Positions 16,420 to 25,068 of a stretch of DNA of 64,000 nt are shown here, piece by piece. Source of the stretch: Mycobacterium bourgelatii (GTDB lineage: Bacteria; Actinomycetota; Actinomycetes; Mycobacteriales; Mycobacteriaceae); NCBI RefSeq assembly GCF_010723575.1, contig NZ_BLKZ01000001.1, positions 3,224,001-3,288,000 on the forward strand. Direction: 5' to 3'. Position 1 is the stretch's first letter; every line of letters starts with the position of its first letter. Both the position numbers and the translations under genes were made by a program. Under the pieces are notes generated by a model. That model saw only the letters and a program-made list of their open reading frames with translations, was not told the DNA's origin and made no database searches.

Positions 16420-17529
16420 ATGGAGATCGGAATATTCCTCATGCCGGCACATCCGCCGGAGCGCACCCTCTATGACGCGACACAGTGGGACCTGGACATG
16501 ATCGAACTGGCCGACCAGCTCGGTTACGTCGAAGCATGGGTGGGCGAACACTTCACCGTGCCCTGGGAACCGATCTGCGCCCCCGACCTGTTGTTGGCGC
16601 AGGCGCTGCTTCGCACGAAAAACATCAAGCTCGCGCCGGGTGCCCACTTGTTGCCCTACCACCACCCGGTCGAATTGGCCCATCGGGTGGCCTATTTCGA
16701 CCATCTGGCCCAGGGCCGCTTCATGCTCGGAGTGGGCGCCAGCGGCATCCCGGGGGACTGGGCGCTCTACGACGTGGACGGCAAGAACGGCGAGCATCGG
16801 GACATGACCCGGGAAGCGCTCGAGATCATGCTGCGCATCTGGACCGAGGACGAGCCCTGGGAGCATCGCGGGAAGTACTGGAACGCCAACGGAATTGCGC
16901 CGATGTTCGAAGGGCTGATGAAACGCCACATCAAGCCGTTCCAGAAGCCCCACCCACCCATCGGCGTCACCGGTTTCAGCGCCGGCTCGGACACGCTGAA
17001 GCTGGCCGGCGAACGGGGTTATATCCCAATGAGTTTGGACCTCAACGCCGAATACGTTGCCACGCACTGGGATGCGGTACTGGAAGGCGCCGAACGCAGC
17101 GGCCGCACGCCGGACCGCAACGATTGGCGTTTGGTACGTGAGGTATTCGTAGCCGAGACCGACGAACAGGCATTCCGCTATGCCGTCGACGGAACGATGG
17201 GCCGCGCCATGCGTGAGTACGTGCTGCCGACGTTCCGGATGTTCGGCATGACGAAGTTCTACAAGCACAATCCGACGGTGCCCGACGAGGACGTGACGGC
17301 GGAATACCTCGCCGAGAACACCTTTGTGGTGGGCTCGGTGGAGACGGTGGTCGACAAGCTCGAAGCGACCTACGATCAGGTCGGCGGATTCGGCCATCTA
17401 CTGATCCTCGGGTTCGACTACTCCGACAACCCGGGACCATGGAAGGAGTCACTGCGGCTGTTGGCCGAGGAGGTCATGCCCAGACTCAATGCCCGGATCG
17501 CCAAGAAGCCCGTCACCGTGGCCGTTTAG
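16420..17529 (+). CDS. LLM class monooxygenase, Rv1936-like
   Basis: A 369-residue luciferase-like flavin monooxygenase, the same length as M. tuberculosis Rv1936. Features include MEIGIFLMPAHPPE, EAWVGEHFTVPWEPICAPD near residue 40, and FMLGVGASGIPGDWALYDVDG. A Trp-rich insertion (EDEPWEHRGKYWNANGIAP) separates the barrel halves. It needs reduced flavin, probably from the flavin reductase three genes downstream. First gene of a six-gene operon (spacing 11 bases or overlaps), 48 bases after the Mce3R-type element. Probably oxygenates a lipid or ring-containing substrate; the exact substrate is unknown. Confidence 0.92.
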   Translation: MEIGIFLMPAHPPERTLYDATQWDLDMIELADQLGYVEAWVGEHFTVPWEPICAPDLLLAQALLRTKNIKLAPGAHLLPYHHPVELAHRVAYFDHLAQGRFMLGVGASGIPGDWALYDVDGKNGEHRDMTREALEIMLRIWTEDEPWEHRGKYWNANGIAPMFEGLMKRHIKPFQKPHPPIGVTGFSAGSDTLKLAGERGYIPMSLDLNAEYVATHWDAVLEGAERSGRTPDRNDWRLVREVFVAETDEQAFRYAVDGTMGRAMREYVLPTFRMFGMTKFYKHNPTVPDEDVTAEYLAENTFVVGSVETVVDKLEATYDQVGGFGHLLILGFDYSDNPGPWKESLRLLAEEVMPRLNARIAKKPVTVAV

Positions 17530-17540
17530 GGGCAGCGAAA

Positions 17541-20045
17541 ATGGATCGTCAAGTCACTGTCGGCTACTCGGACGGCACGCACAAAGCGATGCCGGTGCGG
17601 CCGGACCAGACAGTCCTGGACGCCGCCGAGGAGCACGGCGTCGCCATCGTCAACGAATGCCAAAGCGGGATATGCGGCACCTGTGTGGCCACCTGCACCA
17701 GCGGCAAGTACACGATGGGCCGCACCGAGGGCCTGTCCGACGTGGAGCGCGCGGCACGAAAAATCCTGACCTGCCAGACATTCGCCGACAGCGATTGCCG
17801 GATCGAACTTCAATATCCGGCCGACGACAACGCCGCGCTGTTAATCACCGGCGACGGCGTGGTGAGCGGGGTCGATCTGGTGTCGCCCACGACAGCGCTG
17901 CTGCGGGTGGATATCTCAGGCATGGCGGGCACTCTGAACTACAAGGCGGGCCAGTTCGCCCAGCTGCAGGTGCCCGGCACCACCACCTGGCGCAACTACT
18001 CCTACGCACATCCTGCCGACGGACGCTCCGAGTTGGAGTTCATTGTTCGACTGCTGCCCGACGGGGTGATGTCCAATTACCTCCGCGATCGCGCAAAGCC
18101 CGGTGACCACATCGCGCTGCGATGCAGCAAGGGCAACTTCTATCTGCGTCCCGTGGTGCGGCCGGTGATCCTGGTCGCGGGTGGTACCGGCTTGTCGGCG
18201 ATTTTGGCGATGGCCGAAAGCCTGGATGCTGATGCCCGTCAACCCGTCTACCTGCTCTACGGAGTGACCTCGCCCGACGACCTCTGCAAGCTCGACGAAC
18301 TCAAGGCACTGCGGCGTCGCATTCCCCAGCTGGAGGTCCACGTCATCGTCGCGAATCCGGCGCCGGACTGGGATGGCCGCACGGGTCTGGTCACCGACCT
18401 GCTCGACGAACGGATGCTGGCCGGCGGTGACGCCGACGTTTACCTGTGCGGACCCGCCGCCATGGTCGAAGCCACCCGAACCTGGTTAGAAAACAACGGC
18501 TTCCATCGGGTCGGTCTGTACTACGAGAAGTTCGTCGCCAGCGGCGCGACGCGACGGACCAAGCCCGTCCACAAGGAGTACACCGAACCCGAAATCGCCG
18601 AAGTGCGTCGCCGCGGGCGCGGCACCGCGGTGGTCATCGGGGGCAGCATTGCCGGCATCGCCGCGGCCAAGGTCTGCAGTGAAACGTTCGAACGGGTCAT
18701 CGTGCTGGAGAAGGACGACCCCCACCGCCGGCGGGAAGGCAGGCCGGGCGCGGCGCAGGGCTGGCACCTGCATCACCTGCTCATCGCGGGACAGATCGAG
18801 TTGGAGCGATTCTTTCCGGGCATCGTCGACGACATGGTGCGCGAGGGCGCCTTCAAGGTTGACATGGCCGCTCAGTACCGGATTCGTCTTGGCGGGACCT
18901 GGAAGAAGCCTGGCACCAGTGATATCGAGATCATCTGCGCGGGACGGCCATTGCTCGAGTGGTGTGTGCGCCGTCGGTTGGATGACGAGCCGCGCATCGA
19001 TTTCCGCTACGAGTCCGAGGTCACCGACCTGATCTTCGACCGCAACAACAACACCGTCGTCGGCGTCGCCGTCGACCGGGGCGGCGACGAGCCAGAAGTG
19101 ATTCCCGCCGAGTTCGTCGTCGACGCCTCGGGCAAGAACACCCGTGTTCCAGAGTTTTTGGAGCGCATCGGGGTCGGGGCTCCCGAAGTCGAACAGGACA
19201 TCATCAACTGCTTCTACTCCACCATGCAGCACCGGGTTCCGCCGGAACGGCAGTGGCAGGACAAGGTGATGGTGATCTGTTACGCCTACCGTCCCTTCGA
19301 GGACACCTATGCCGCGCAGTACTACACCGACAGCTCACGCACCGTCCTGTCCACCTCGTTGGTTGCCTACAACTGCTATTCGCCGCCCCGAACGGCAAAG
19401 GAGTTCCGCGAGTTCGCCAATCTGATGCCGTCACCGGTGATCGGAGAGAACATCGACGGACTGGAGCCGGCGTCGCCGATCTACAACTTCCGGTATCCCA
19501 ACATGCTTCGGTTGCACTACGAAAAGAAGCGCAATCTGCCGCGCGCGCTGCTGGCCGTGGGCGACGCCTACACCAGCGCCGACCCGGTGTCAGGACTGGG
19601 AATGAGTCTGGCGCTCAAGGAAGTTCGCGAAATGCAGCTACTGCTGGCCAAGTACGGTCCCGGGCATCCGAATCTGCCGCGGCGGTACTACCGCACCATC
19701 TCGAAGATGGCCGACACCGCCTGGTTCGTCATCCGCGAGCAGAACCTGCGGTTCGACTGGATGAAGGACGTCGACAAGAAGCGGCCCTTCTACTTTCGGG
19801 TGCTCACCTGGTACATGGACCGCCTGCTGGAGTTGGTGCACGACGATGTTGACGCCTATCGTGAGTTCCTCGCGGTGGTCCATCTGGTCAAATCCCCTCT
19901 GGCGCTGATGAAACCCGGCATCGCCAGCCGCGTACTGGGCAAGTGGGCGCGCACCAGGATGTCGGGTGAGAAGACATTGATCGCCCGCAACTACGCGAAC
20001 CGTGAGGTCCCCGCCCCGCCGGCCAATCAACTTGTCGACGCTTAG
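17541..20045 (+). CDS. Three-domain ferredoxin / FAD-NAD reductase / FAD oxygenase, Rv1937-like
   Basis: An 834-residue fusion. Residues 1-95 are a plant-type 2Fe-2S ferredoxin with Cys40, 45, 48 and 78 (CX4CX2CX29C). About 100-345 is a ferredoxin reductase: FAD motif RNYSYAHP, then GGTGLSAILAM and CGPAAMVEATR for NAD(P)H. From about 360 a separate flavoprotein monooxygenase-like domain begins with GGSIAGIAAAKV, has a VVDASGKNTRVPEFLE segment, and a GDAYTSADPVSGLGMSLAL FAD motif. The protein can in principle move electrons from NAD(P)H to FeS to a flavin oxygenase in one chain. Length agrees with M. tuberculosis Rv1937 (about 839 aa). ATG 17541 replaces a longer frame overlapping the previous gene. 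Confidence 0.92.
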   Translation: MDRQVTVGYSDGTHKAMPVRPDQTVLDAAEEHGVAIVNECQSGICGTCVATCTSGKYTMGRTEGLSDVERAARKILTCQTFADSDCRIELQYPADDNAALLITGDGVVSGVDLVSPTTALLRVDISGMAGTLNYKAGQFAQLQVPGTTTWRNYSYAHPADGRSELEFIVRLLPDGVMSNYLRDRAKPGDHIALRCSKGNFYLRPVVRPVILVAGGTGLSAILAMAESLDADARQPVYLLYGVTSPDDLCKLDELKALRRRIPQLEVHVIVANPAPDWDGRTGLVTDLLDERMLAGGDADVYLCGPAAMVEATRTWLENNGFHRVGLYYEKFVASGATRRTKPVHKEYTEPEIAEVRRRGRGTAVVIGGSIAGIAAAKVCSETFERVIVLEKDDPHRRREGRPGAAQGWHLHHLLIAGQIELERFFPGIVDDMVREGAFKVDMAAQYRIRLGGTWKKPGTSDIEIICAGRPLLEWCVRRRLDDEPRIDFRYESEVTDLIFDRNNNTVVGVAVDRGGDEPEVIPAEFVVDASGKNTRVPEFLERIGVGAPEVEQDIINCFYSTMQHRVPPERQWQDKVMVICYAYRPFEDTYAAQYYTDSSRTVLSTSLVAYNCYSPPRTAKEFREFANLMPSPVIGENIDGLEPASPIYNFRYPNMLRLHYEKKRNLPRALLAVGDAYTSADPVSGLGMSLALKEVREMQLLLAKYGPGHPNLPRRYYRTISKMADTAWFVIREQNLRFDWMKDVDKKRPFYFRVLTWYMDRLLELVHDDVDAYREFLAVVHLVKSPLALMKPGIASRVLGKWARTRMSGEKTLIARNYANREVPAPPANQLVDA

Positions 20046-20058
20046 GAGAAACCGAAAG

Positions 20059-21129
20059 ATGGCACAGACTCATCGAATGCTGAACTGCCGGGGTACCCGC
20101 ATCCACGCGGTGGAGGACGGTCCCTCGGGACCCGAGGCGCCGCTGGTGGTGCTGCTGCACGGTTTTCCGGAGTCCTGGTATTCGTGGCGCCACCAGATTC
20201 CCGCACTGGCCGAGGCCGGTTACCGGGTGGTGGCCATCGACCAACGCGGCTACGGTCGGTCATCGAAGTACCGCGTTCAAACCGCCTACCGCATCAAGGA
20301 ACTGGTGGGTGATGTGGTCGGCGTCCTAGACGCCTACGGCGCGGACAAGGCCTTTGTCGTCGGTCACGACTGGGGTGCGCCGGTGGCGTGGACCTTCGCC
20401 TGGCTGCACCCGGACCGTTGTGCCGGCGTGGTCGGCATCAGCGTTCCGTTCGCCGCCCGCGGCGTAATCGGCTTGCCGGGCTGCCCGTTCGGTGAACACC
20501 GGCCCAACGACTACCACTTGGAACTCGCCGGCGAGGGCCGAGTCTGGTATCAGGACTACTTCTCCGCGCAGGACGGCATCATCGCCGAGATCGAAGAAGA
20601 CGTCCGCGGCTGGCTGCTCGGGCTGACGTACACGGTCGCGGGTGAGGGAATGATGGCGGCCACCAAGGCGGCCGTCGATGCGGGGGTCGATCTGGCCGCC
20701 ATGGACCCCATCGACGTGATCCGCGCGGGCCCACTCTGCATGGCCGAAGGCGCGCGACTCAAGGACGCCTTCGTCTATCCCGAGACGATGCCGTCCTGGT
20801 TCACCGACGACGACCTCGACTTCTACACAAACGAATTCGAGCGTTCCGGGTTCGGCGGTCCGTTGAGCTTCTACCACAACATCGACAACGACTGGCACGA
20901 CCTGGCCGACCAGGAAGGCAAGCCGCTCACTCCGCCGGCGCTGTTCATCGGCGGCCAGTACGACGTCGGAACCACCTGGGGCGCGGAGGCCGTCGAGCGT
21001 GCGGACGAGGTCATGACGGACTACCGCGGCACGCACATGGTCGCCGACGTCGGACACTGGATTCAGCAGGAGGCGCCCGAGGAGACCAACGCGGTGTTGC
21101 TCGAATTCCTTGACGGGTTGCGCAAGTGA
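20059..21129 (+). CDS. ephB: Epoxide hydrolase EphB
   Basis: A 356-residue alpha/beta hydrolase, the same length as M. tuberculosis EphB (Rv1938). Oxyanion motif LLHGFPESWYSWRHQ; nucleophile Asp104 in VVGHDWGAPVAW; a late acid in GGQYDVGTTWG; and catalytic His in ADVGHWIQQEAPEE. The cap domain carries tyrosines that can polarise the epoxide. It opens epoxides to diols in the cytosol and here probably acts on an epoxide made by the upstream monooxygenases. TAGGAGAAACCG provides a good ribosome site. It overlaps the next gene by four bases. Confidence 0.95.
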   Translation: MAQTHRMLNCRGTRIHAVEDGPSGPEAPLVVLLHGFPESWYSWRHQIPALAEAGYRVVAIDQRGYGRSSKYRVQTAYRIKELVGDVVGVLDAYGADKAFVVGHDWGAPVAWTFAWLHPDRCAGVVGISVPFAARGVIGLPGCPFGEHRPNDYHLELAGEGRVWYQDYFSAQDGIIAEIEEDVRGWLLGLTYTVAGEGMMAATKAAVDAGVDLAAMDPIDVIRAGPLCMAEGARLKDAFVYPETMPSWFTDDDLDFYTNEFERSGFGGPLSFYHNIDNDWHDLADQEGKPLTPPALFIGGQYDVGTTWGAEAVERADEVMTDYRGTHMVADVGHWIQQEAPEETNAVLLEFLDGLRK

Positions 21130-21647
21130 CTTCGTCCGTCGACAACCGCCTTGACCACCGGTTTGATGAGGCCCAATTACGAAGGGCGTTCGGCTGTTTC
21201 CCGTCCGGGGTGATCGCGATCTGCGCAGTGGCCGACAGCGAACCCGTTGGAATGGCGGCGAGCTCGTTCATACCGGTCTCGCTTGACCCGCCGTTGGTAT
21301 CGGTCTGTATCCAGAACATCTCGACGACCTGGCCGCAATTGCGGCTCAGCTCGCGACTGGGCCTCAGCGTGCTCGCCGAAGGACACCATCACGCCTGCAT
21401 GAGCTTGTCACGCAAGCGCGGCGACCGGTTCGCCGGCGTGTCCTGGACGGAGCTGCCGGGCGGCGGCGTGGTCATCCAGGAGGCGAGCGCCTGGTTGCAA
21501 TGCCGGCTGCACGCCGAGGTGCCTGCGGGCGATCACCTGATCGCGCTACTCGAGATCTGCGCCCTGGAGGCAAGTCCGGACACACCGCCACTCGTCTTCC
21601 ACAACAGCCGATTCCGTCGGCTCGTCGATGCCGGAGATCCCAGATGA
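21126..21647 (+). CDS. Flavin reductase family protein, Rv1939-like
   Basis: A 173-residue flavin reductase-like (HpaC/DIM6) protein: LRRAFGCFPSGVIAICAVADSEPVGMAASSFIPVSLDPPLVSVC is the FMN-binding signature, and the later HHHACMSLSRKRGDRFAGVSW segment is typical. It probably supplies reduced FMN to the LLM monooxygenase encoded first in this operon. It starts with GTG inside the stop of ephB and ends overlapping the ribA1 start (ATGA), so translation is coupled on both sides. Counterpart of M. tuberculosis Rv1939 (about 171 aa). Confidence 0.92.
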   Translation: MTSSVDNRLDHRFDEAQLRRAFGCFPSGVIAICAVADSEPVGMAASSFIPVSLDPPLVSVCIQNISTTWPQLRLSSRLGLSVLAEGHHHACMSLSRKRGDRFAGVSWTELPGGGVVIQEASAWLQCRLHAEVPAGDHLIALLEICALEASPDTPPLVFHNSRFRRLVDAGDPR

Positions 21648-22711
21648 AAACGACGGATGTGCGGGTGTGCCGGGCGATCACGGCCGTCGCTAACGGTCAA
21701 CCCGTCGTACTCAGCAACGGATCCGAAGGGGACGGTTATCTCGTCTGTGCGGCCGACGCCGCGACCCCAGGGCTGCTGGCTTTCATGGTCCGTCACTCCT
21801 CGGGGTATGTCCGTGCCGCGCTGCCGGTTTCGGAATGCGAACGGCTGAACCTCCCCCCCATGAGTCACCGCGACACCGCGCACTGCGTCTCGGTCGACGT
21901 CCGCGGGACCGGCACCGGGATCTCGGCACGCGACCGGGCCCGCACGATCGCTGCGCTCGCCTCGGCCGACAGCGTCGCTACCGACTTTCACCGGCCGGGG
22001 CATGTCCTGCCAGTGCGCGCCGACGGCGAGGGTGTGCTCGCGTGCCAGGAACCGGCCGAGGCGGCAATCGACCTCGCGCGCATGGCCGGACGCGGGCAGG
22101 CCGCCGCGCTGGCCGAGATCGTCTCGCGGCGCAGACCCACGCAGATAGCCCGCGGCACCGAACTCGTCGAGTTCGCCGTCGAACACGGACTGCCCGTGGT
22201 GTCGATCGGTGAGCTGGTGGCGTACCGGCGCCGGACCGAGCCACAGGTGGTTCGGTTGGCCGAGGCCATCCTGCCGACCTGGGCCGGCGACTCCCGGGTC
22301 ATCGGCTTCCGCGATGTGCACGACGGCGGCGAACATTTGGTCGCGATAGTTGGCACGGTCGATGCCGGAGTACCCGTGCCGCTGCATGTGCACGTGGAGT
22401 GTCTGACGGGGGATGTGTTCGGCTCCAAGGCATGCCGTTGCGGCGGCGAACTCAATGGCGCATTGGCCAGGATGTCGGCCCAGGGCAGCGGCGTGGTGGT
22501 CTACTTGCGTCCGTCCGGTCCACCCCGCGCCTGCGGCCTGTTGACATCCAACGATGCCCCCGCCGACACGATGTCGGAGACCGTGGCCTGGATTCTGCGT
22601 GACCTCGGCGTGTATGCGATCAAGTTGTCTGAAGACGCGCCGGGATTCGGTCTGGTGATGTTCGGAGGCATTCGCGAGCAGGGCATTTCGACCTTGGCGG
22701 CAGCAGGATGA
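21644..22711 (+). CDS. ribA1: RibA1-like riboflavin synthesis protein, apparently degenerate
   Basis: A 355-residue RibB-RibA layout: DHBP synthase-like half (about 1-200) and GTP cyclohydrolase II-like half. The fold-level segments survive (ATPGLLAFMVRHSSGYVRAALP, GTGISARDRARTIAALA, RPGHVLPVRA). However, the acidic ENEGD stretch reads NGSEGDGY and the RxGHTE site reads ACQEPAEA. In the second half the zinc cysteines remain (ECLTGDVFGSKACRC), but the GTP-binding QEGRGIG motif is absent and a central segment is missing. Either catalytic activity is lost or the protein binds a flavin precursor. M. tuberculosis ribA1 (Rv1940, about 353 aa) is the counterpart; a functional ribA2 lies elsewhere. 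Confidence 0.85.
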   Translation: MKTTDVRVCRAITAVANGQPVVLSNGSEGDGYLVCAADAATPGLLAFMVRHSSGYVRAALPVSECERLNLPPMSHRDTAHCVSVDVRGTGTGISARDRARTIAALASADSVATDFHRPGHVLPVRADGEGVLACQEPAEAAIDLARMAGRGQAAALAEIVSRRRPTQIARGTELVEFAVEHGLPVVSIGELVAYRRRTEPQVVRLAEAILPTWAGDSRVIGFRDVHDGGEHLVAIVGTVDAGVPVPLHVHVECLTGDVFGSKACRCGGELNGALARMSAQGSGVVVYLRPSGPPRACGLLTSNDAPADTMSETVAWILRDLGVYAIKLSEDAPGFGLVMFGGIREQGISTLAAAG

Positions 22712-23478
22712 CGCATCGCGACCTAGCCGGAAAGGCCGCCATCGTGACCGGGGCCGGCGCGGGCATCGGCTTCGCCGTGGCCGAGCGACTCGTCGCCGAG
22801 GGGTGCAACGTCCTCTGCGCTGACATCGACGGTGCCGCTGCCGACGCGGCCGCACTGAAGATCGGTTCCGGCGCCGTGGGTCATAGGGTCGATGTCAGCG
22901 ACGAGGCGCAGGTGATCGCCATGGTCGAGGCCTGCGTCGCGGAGTTCGGCGGCGTGGACAAGCTCGTCGCCAATGCCGGTGTGGTCCATTTCGCTTCGCT
23001 GACCGACACGACGGTCGAAGACTTCGATCGCATCATCGCGATCAACCTGCGGGGCGCGTGGCTGTGCACCAAGCACGCGGCCCCCAGGATGATCGAGCGC
23101 GGTGGGGGAGCGATCGTCAACATGTCCTCGCTGGCCGGCCATATCGGGGTGGCGGGCAGTTCGGCATACGGGATGTCCAAGGCGGGAATCAGCCACCTGA
23201 GCCGGGTCACCGCGGCGGAACTGCGCGCCTCCGGTGTGCGCTCCAATGCGCTGCTACCCGCGTTCGTCGACACTCCCATGCAGCAGACGGCGATGACGAT
23301 GTTCGACGAAAGTCTCGGTGAGGGCGGCGCACGTCAGTTGATCGCCCGTTTGCAAGGCCGCATGGCAGCGCCCGAGGAGATGGCCAGCATCGTGGCTTTC
23401 CTGTTGTCCGACGACGCGTCAATGATCAACGGCACCACGCAGATTGCCGACGGGGGAACCATCGCCGCGTTGTGGTGA
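22708..23478 (+). CDS. SDR family oxidoreductase, Rv1941-like
   Basis: A 256-residue classical SDR, same length as M. tuberculosis Rv1941. TGAGAGIG cofactor motif, Asp after the second strand (LCADIDGA, suggesting NAD preference), VANAGVVHF, catalytic Ser in MSSLAG and YGMSK. It starts at an ATGA overlap with ribA1 and is the last gene of the operon. It may oxidise the diol or alcohol produced by EphB, which is inference from the order. Confidence 0.92.
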   Translation: MTHRDLAGKAAIVTGAGAGIGFAVAERLVAEGCNVLCADIDGAAADAAALKIGSGAVGHRVDVSDEAQVIAMVEACVAEFGGVDKLVANAGVVHFASLTDTTVEDFDRIIAINLRGAWLCTKHAAPRMIERGGGAIVNMSSLAGHIGVAGSSAYGMSKAGISHLSRVTAAELRASGVRSNALLPAFVDTPMQQTAMTMFDESLGEGGARQLIARLQGRMAAPEEMASIVAFLLSDDASMINGTTQIADGGTIAALW

Positions 23479-23524
23479 AGGCGGCTGGACGATCGCAGCA
23501 TCGTGTCATACCCTCGTGGCATAC

Positions 23525-23540
23525 TCGAACATATGTTCGA
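23525..23540. promoter_or_regulatory. LexA SOS box overlapping HNH start codon
   Basis: TCGAACATATGTTCGA is a perfect 16-base palindrome fitting the mycobacterial SOS box TCGAAC-N4-GTTCGA. The ATG of the HNH gene (23533-23535) lies inside it. LexA binding would block transcription or initiation directly, and a leaderless or very short-leader mRNA is implied. Confidence 0.88.
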
Positions 23541-25068
23541 TAGACCGCTGCCCGATCCGGCCGAGCTGGGTCAACTCGATGACGCCGCGGTGATCGCAGC
23601 GATCGAGGACTGCGCCCGCGCGGAGGCAGCAGCGGCCGCCCGGCGGTTGTCCGCAATTGCCGAGCTGACTCGCCGGCGTACCGCCAGCGAGGAGCACGCC
23701 AACTGGGCCTGCGACGAATGGGATTGCGCGGCAGCAGAAGTGGCCGCCGCTCTCGGAGTGACCCACCGCCGGGCCTCCGGACAGATGCACCTGAGCCTGT
23801 CACTGAAACGGCTGCCCAACGTGGCCGCACTGTTCTTGGCCGGGCAGATCGGCGAGCGGTTGATGTCAGCCATCGCCTGGCGGAGCTTCCTGGTCCGTGA
23901 CCTCGAGGCGTTGAAACGTATCGATGCCGACATCGCCAAGATGGCCGCCACCTGGGGACCATTGTCGGTGGCCAAACTCGAACAAGCCATCGACAACTCG
24001 ATCGACAAGCATGACCCTGGCGCATTGCGGCACACCCGCGCTCGCGCCCGTAGTCGTGATCTCTGCATCGGTGAACGTAATGACGAAGCCGACACCACCG
24101 CGTTGTGGGGACGGCTCTATGCCACCGATGCCGCGGCCCTGGATGAGCGCCTGAACAAGATGGCTCATGGCGTGTGCGATGGCGATTCGCGCACGCTAGC
24201 CCAGCGCCGTGCCGACGCGCTGGGTGCGCTGGCCGCCGGTGCCCAACACCTGGCCTGCGACTGCGGCAGTGCGGAGTGCGCGGCCAACCGCGGCGAGGAC
24301 CAGCGCGCCAGCGCGGTCGTTGTTCATGTGGTGGCCGAGGAGTCCACGCTCGAGGCGGTACCCGATCGGCACATGTCGGGCGAGGGACCGCCGTCGCGGC
24401 CGATCACCCCGGAGATGACTCTGGCCGAGGCGTTGGCCCCGGATCCCCAACCCGATGTGCCGGCACGGCGGTCAGCGCCGGCGCTGATCACCAGCGGCGG
24501 TTTGGTGCCCGCGCCGTTGCTGGCCGAGTTGATCCGCGGCGGCGCGAAAGTGAGCCGGGTGCGCCCCGCGGGGAACTTCGTTGCCGAGCCGCATTACCGA
24601 CCGTCGGCCAAGTTGGCGGAGTTCGTTCGGGTCCGGGACTTGACGTGCCGTTTTCCCGGCTGCGATGTGCCCGCCGCTCGTTGCGATATCGACCATACGG
24701 CGCCCTGGCCGTTCGGGCCGACGCATCCGTCGAACCTGAAATGTGCCTGCAGAAAACACCACCTTCTCAAAACTTTTTGGACGGGCTGGAATGATGCGCA
24801 ACGGCCCGATGGCACGGTGATCTGGACCGCTCCAAACGGACGCACATACACCACTCACCCCGGTAGTCGTATCTTCTTCCCAAGGTGGAACACCACTACC
24901 ACCGAATTGCCCGAGATAGTCGTTCCCACGGACGATTTCGACGATCGCGGCGTAATGATGCCCAAACGACGACACACCCGAGCCGCCGAACGCGCCCAAC
25001 GCATCAATTACGAGCGCTCCCTCAACGACGCCCACGTCGCCGAACGCAATAAACCACCGCCGTTTTAG
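23533..25068 (+). CDS. 13E12-repeat family HNH endonuclease (DUF222-HNH)
   Basis: A 511-residue protein. The N-terminal DUF222 domain has LDDAAVIAAIEDCARAEAAAAARRL, then a WACDEWDCAAAEVAAALGVTHR segment. The C-terminal HNH endonuclease has CRFPGCDVPAARCDIDHTAPWPFG and LKCACRKHHLLKTFW. In M. tuberculosis the REP13E12 family is SOS-induced, and one copy contains the phiRv1 prophage attachment site. The length suggests an intact gene. An in-frame start 30 bases earlier lies upstream of the SOS box and is unlikely. The stop abuts mce3R on the other strand with no gap. Confidence 0.92.
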   Translation: MFDRPLPDPAELGQLDDAAVIAAIEDCARAEAAAAARRLSAIAELTRRRTASEEHANWACDEWDCAAAEVAAALGVTHRRASGQMHLSLSLKRLPNVAALFLAGQIGERLMSAIAWRSFLVRDLEALKRIDADIAKMAATWGPLSVAKLEQAIDNSIDKHDPGALRHTRARARSRDLCIGERNDEADTTALWGRLYATDAAALDERLNKMAHGVCDGDSRTLAQRRADALGALAAGAQHLACDCGSAECAANRGEDQRASAVVVHVVAEESTLEAVPDRHMSGEGPPSRPITPEMTLAEALAPDPQPDVPARRSAPALITSGGLVPAPLLAELIRGGAKVSRVRPAGNFVAEPHYRPSAKLAEFVRVRDLTCRFPGCDVPAARCDIDHTAPWPFGPTHPSNLKCACRKHHLLKTFWTGWNDAQRPDGTVIWTAPNGRTYTTHPGSRIFFPRWNTTTTELPEIVVPTDDFDDRGVMMPKRRHTRAAERAQRINYERSLNDAHVAERNKPPPF

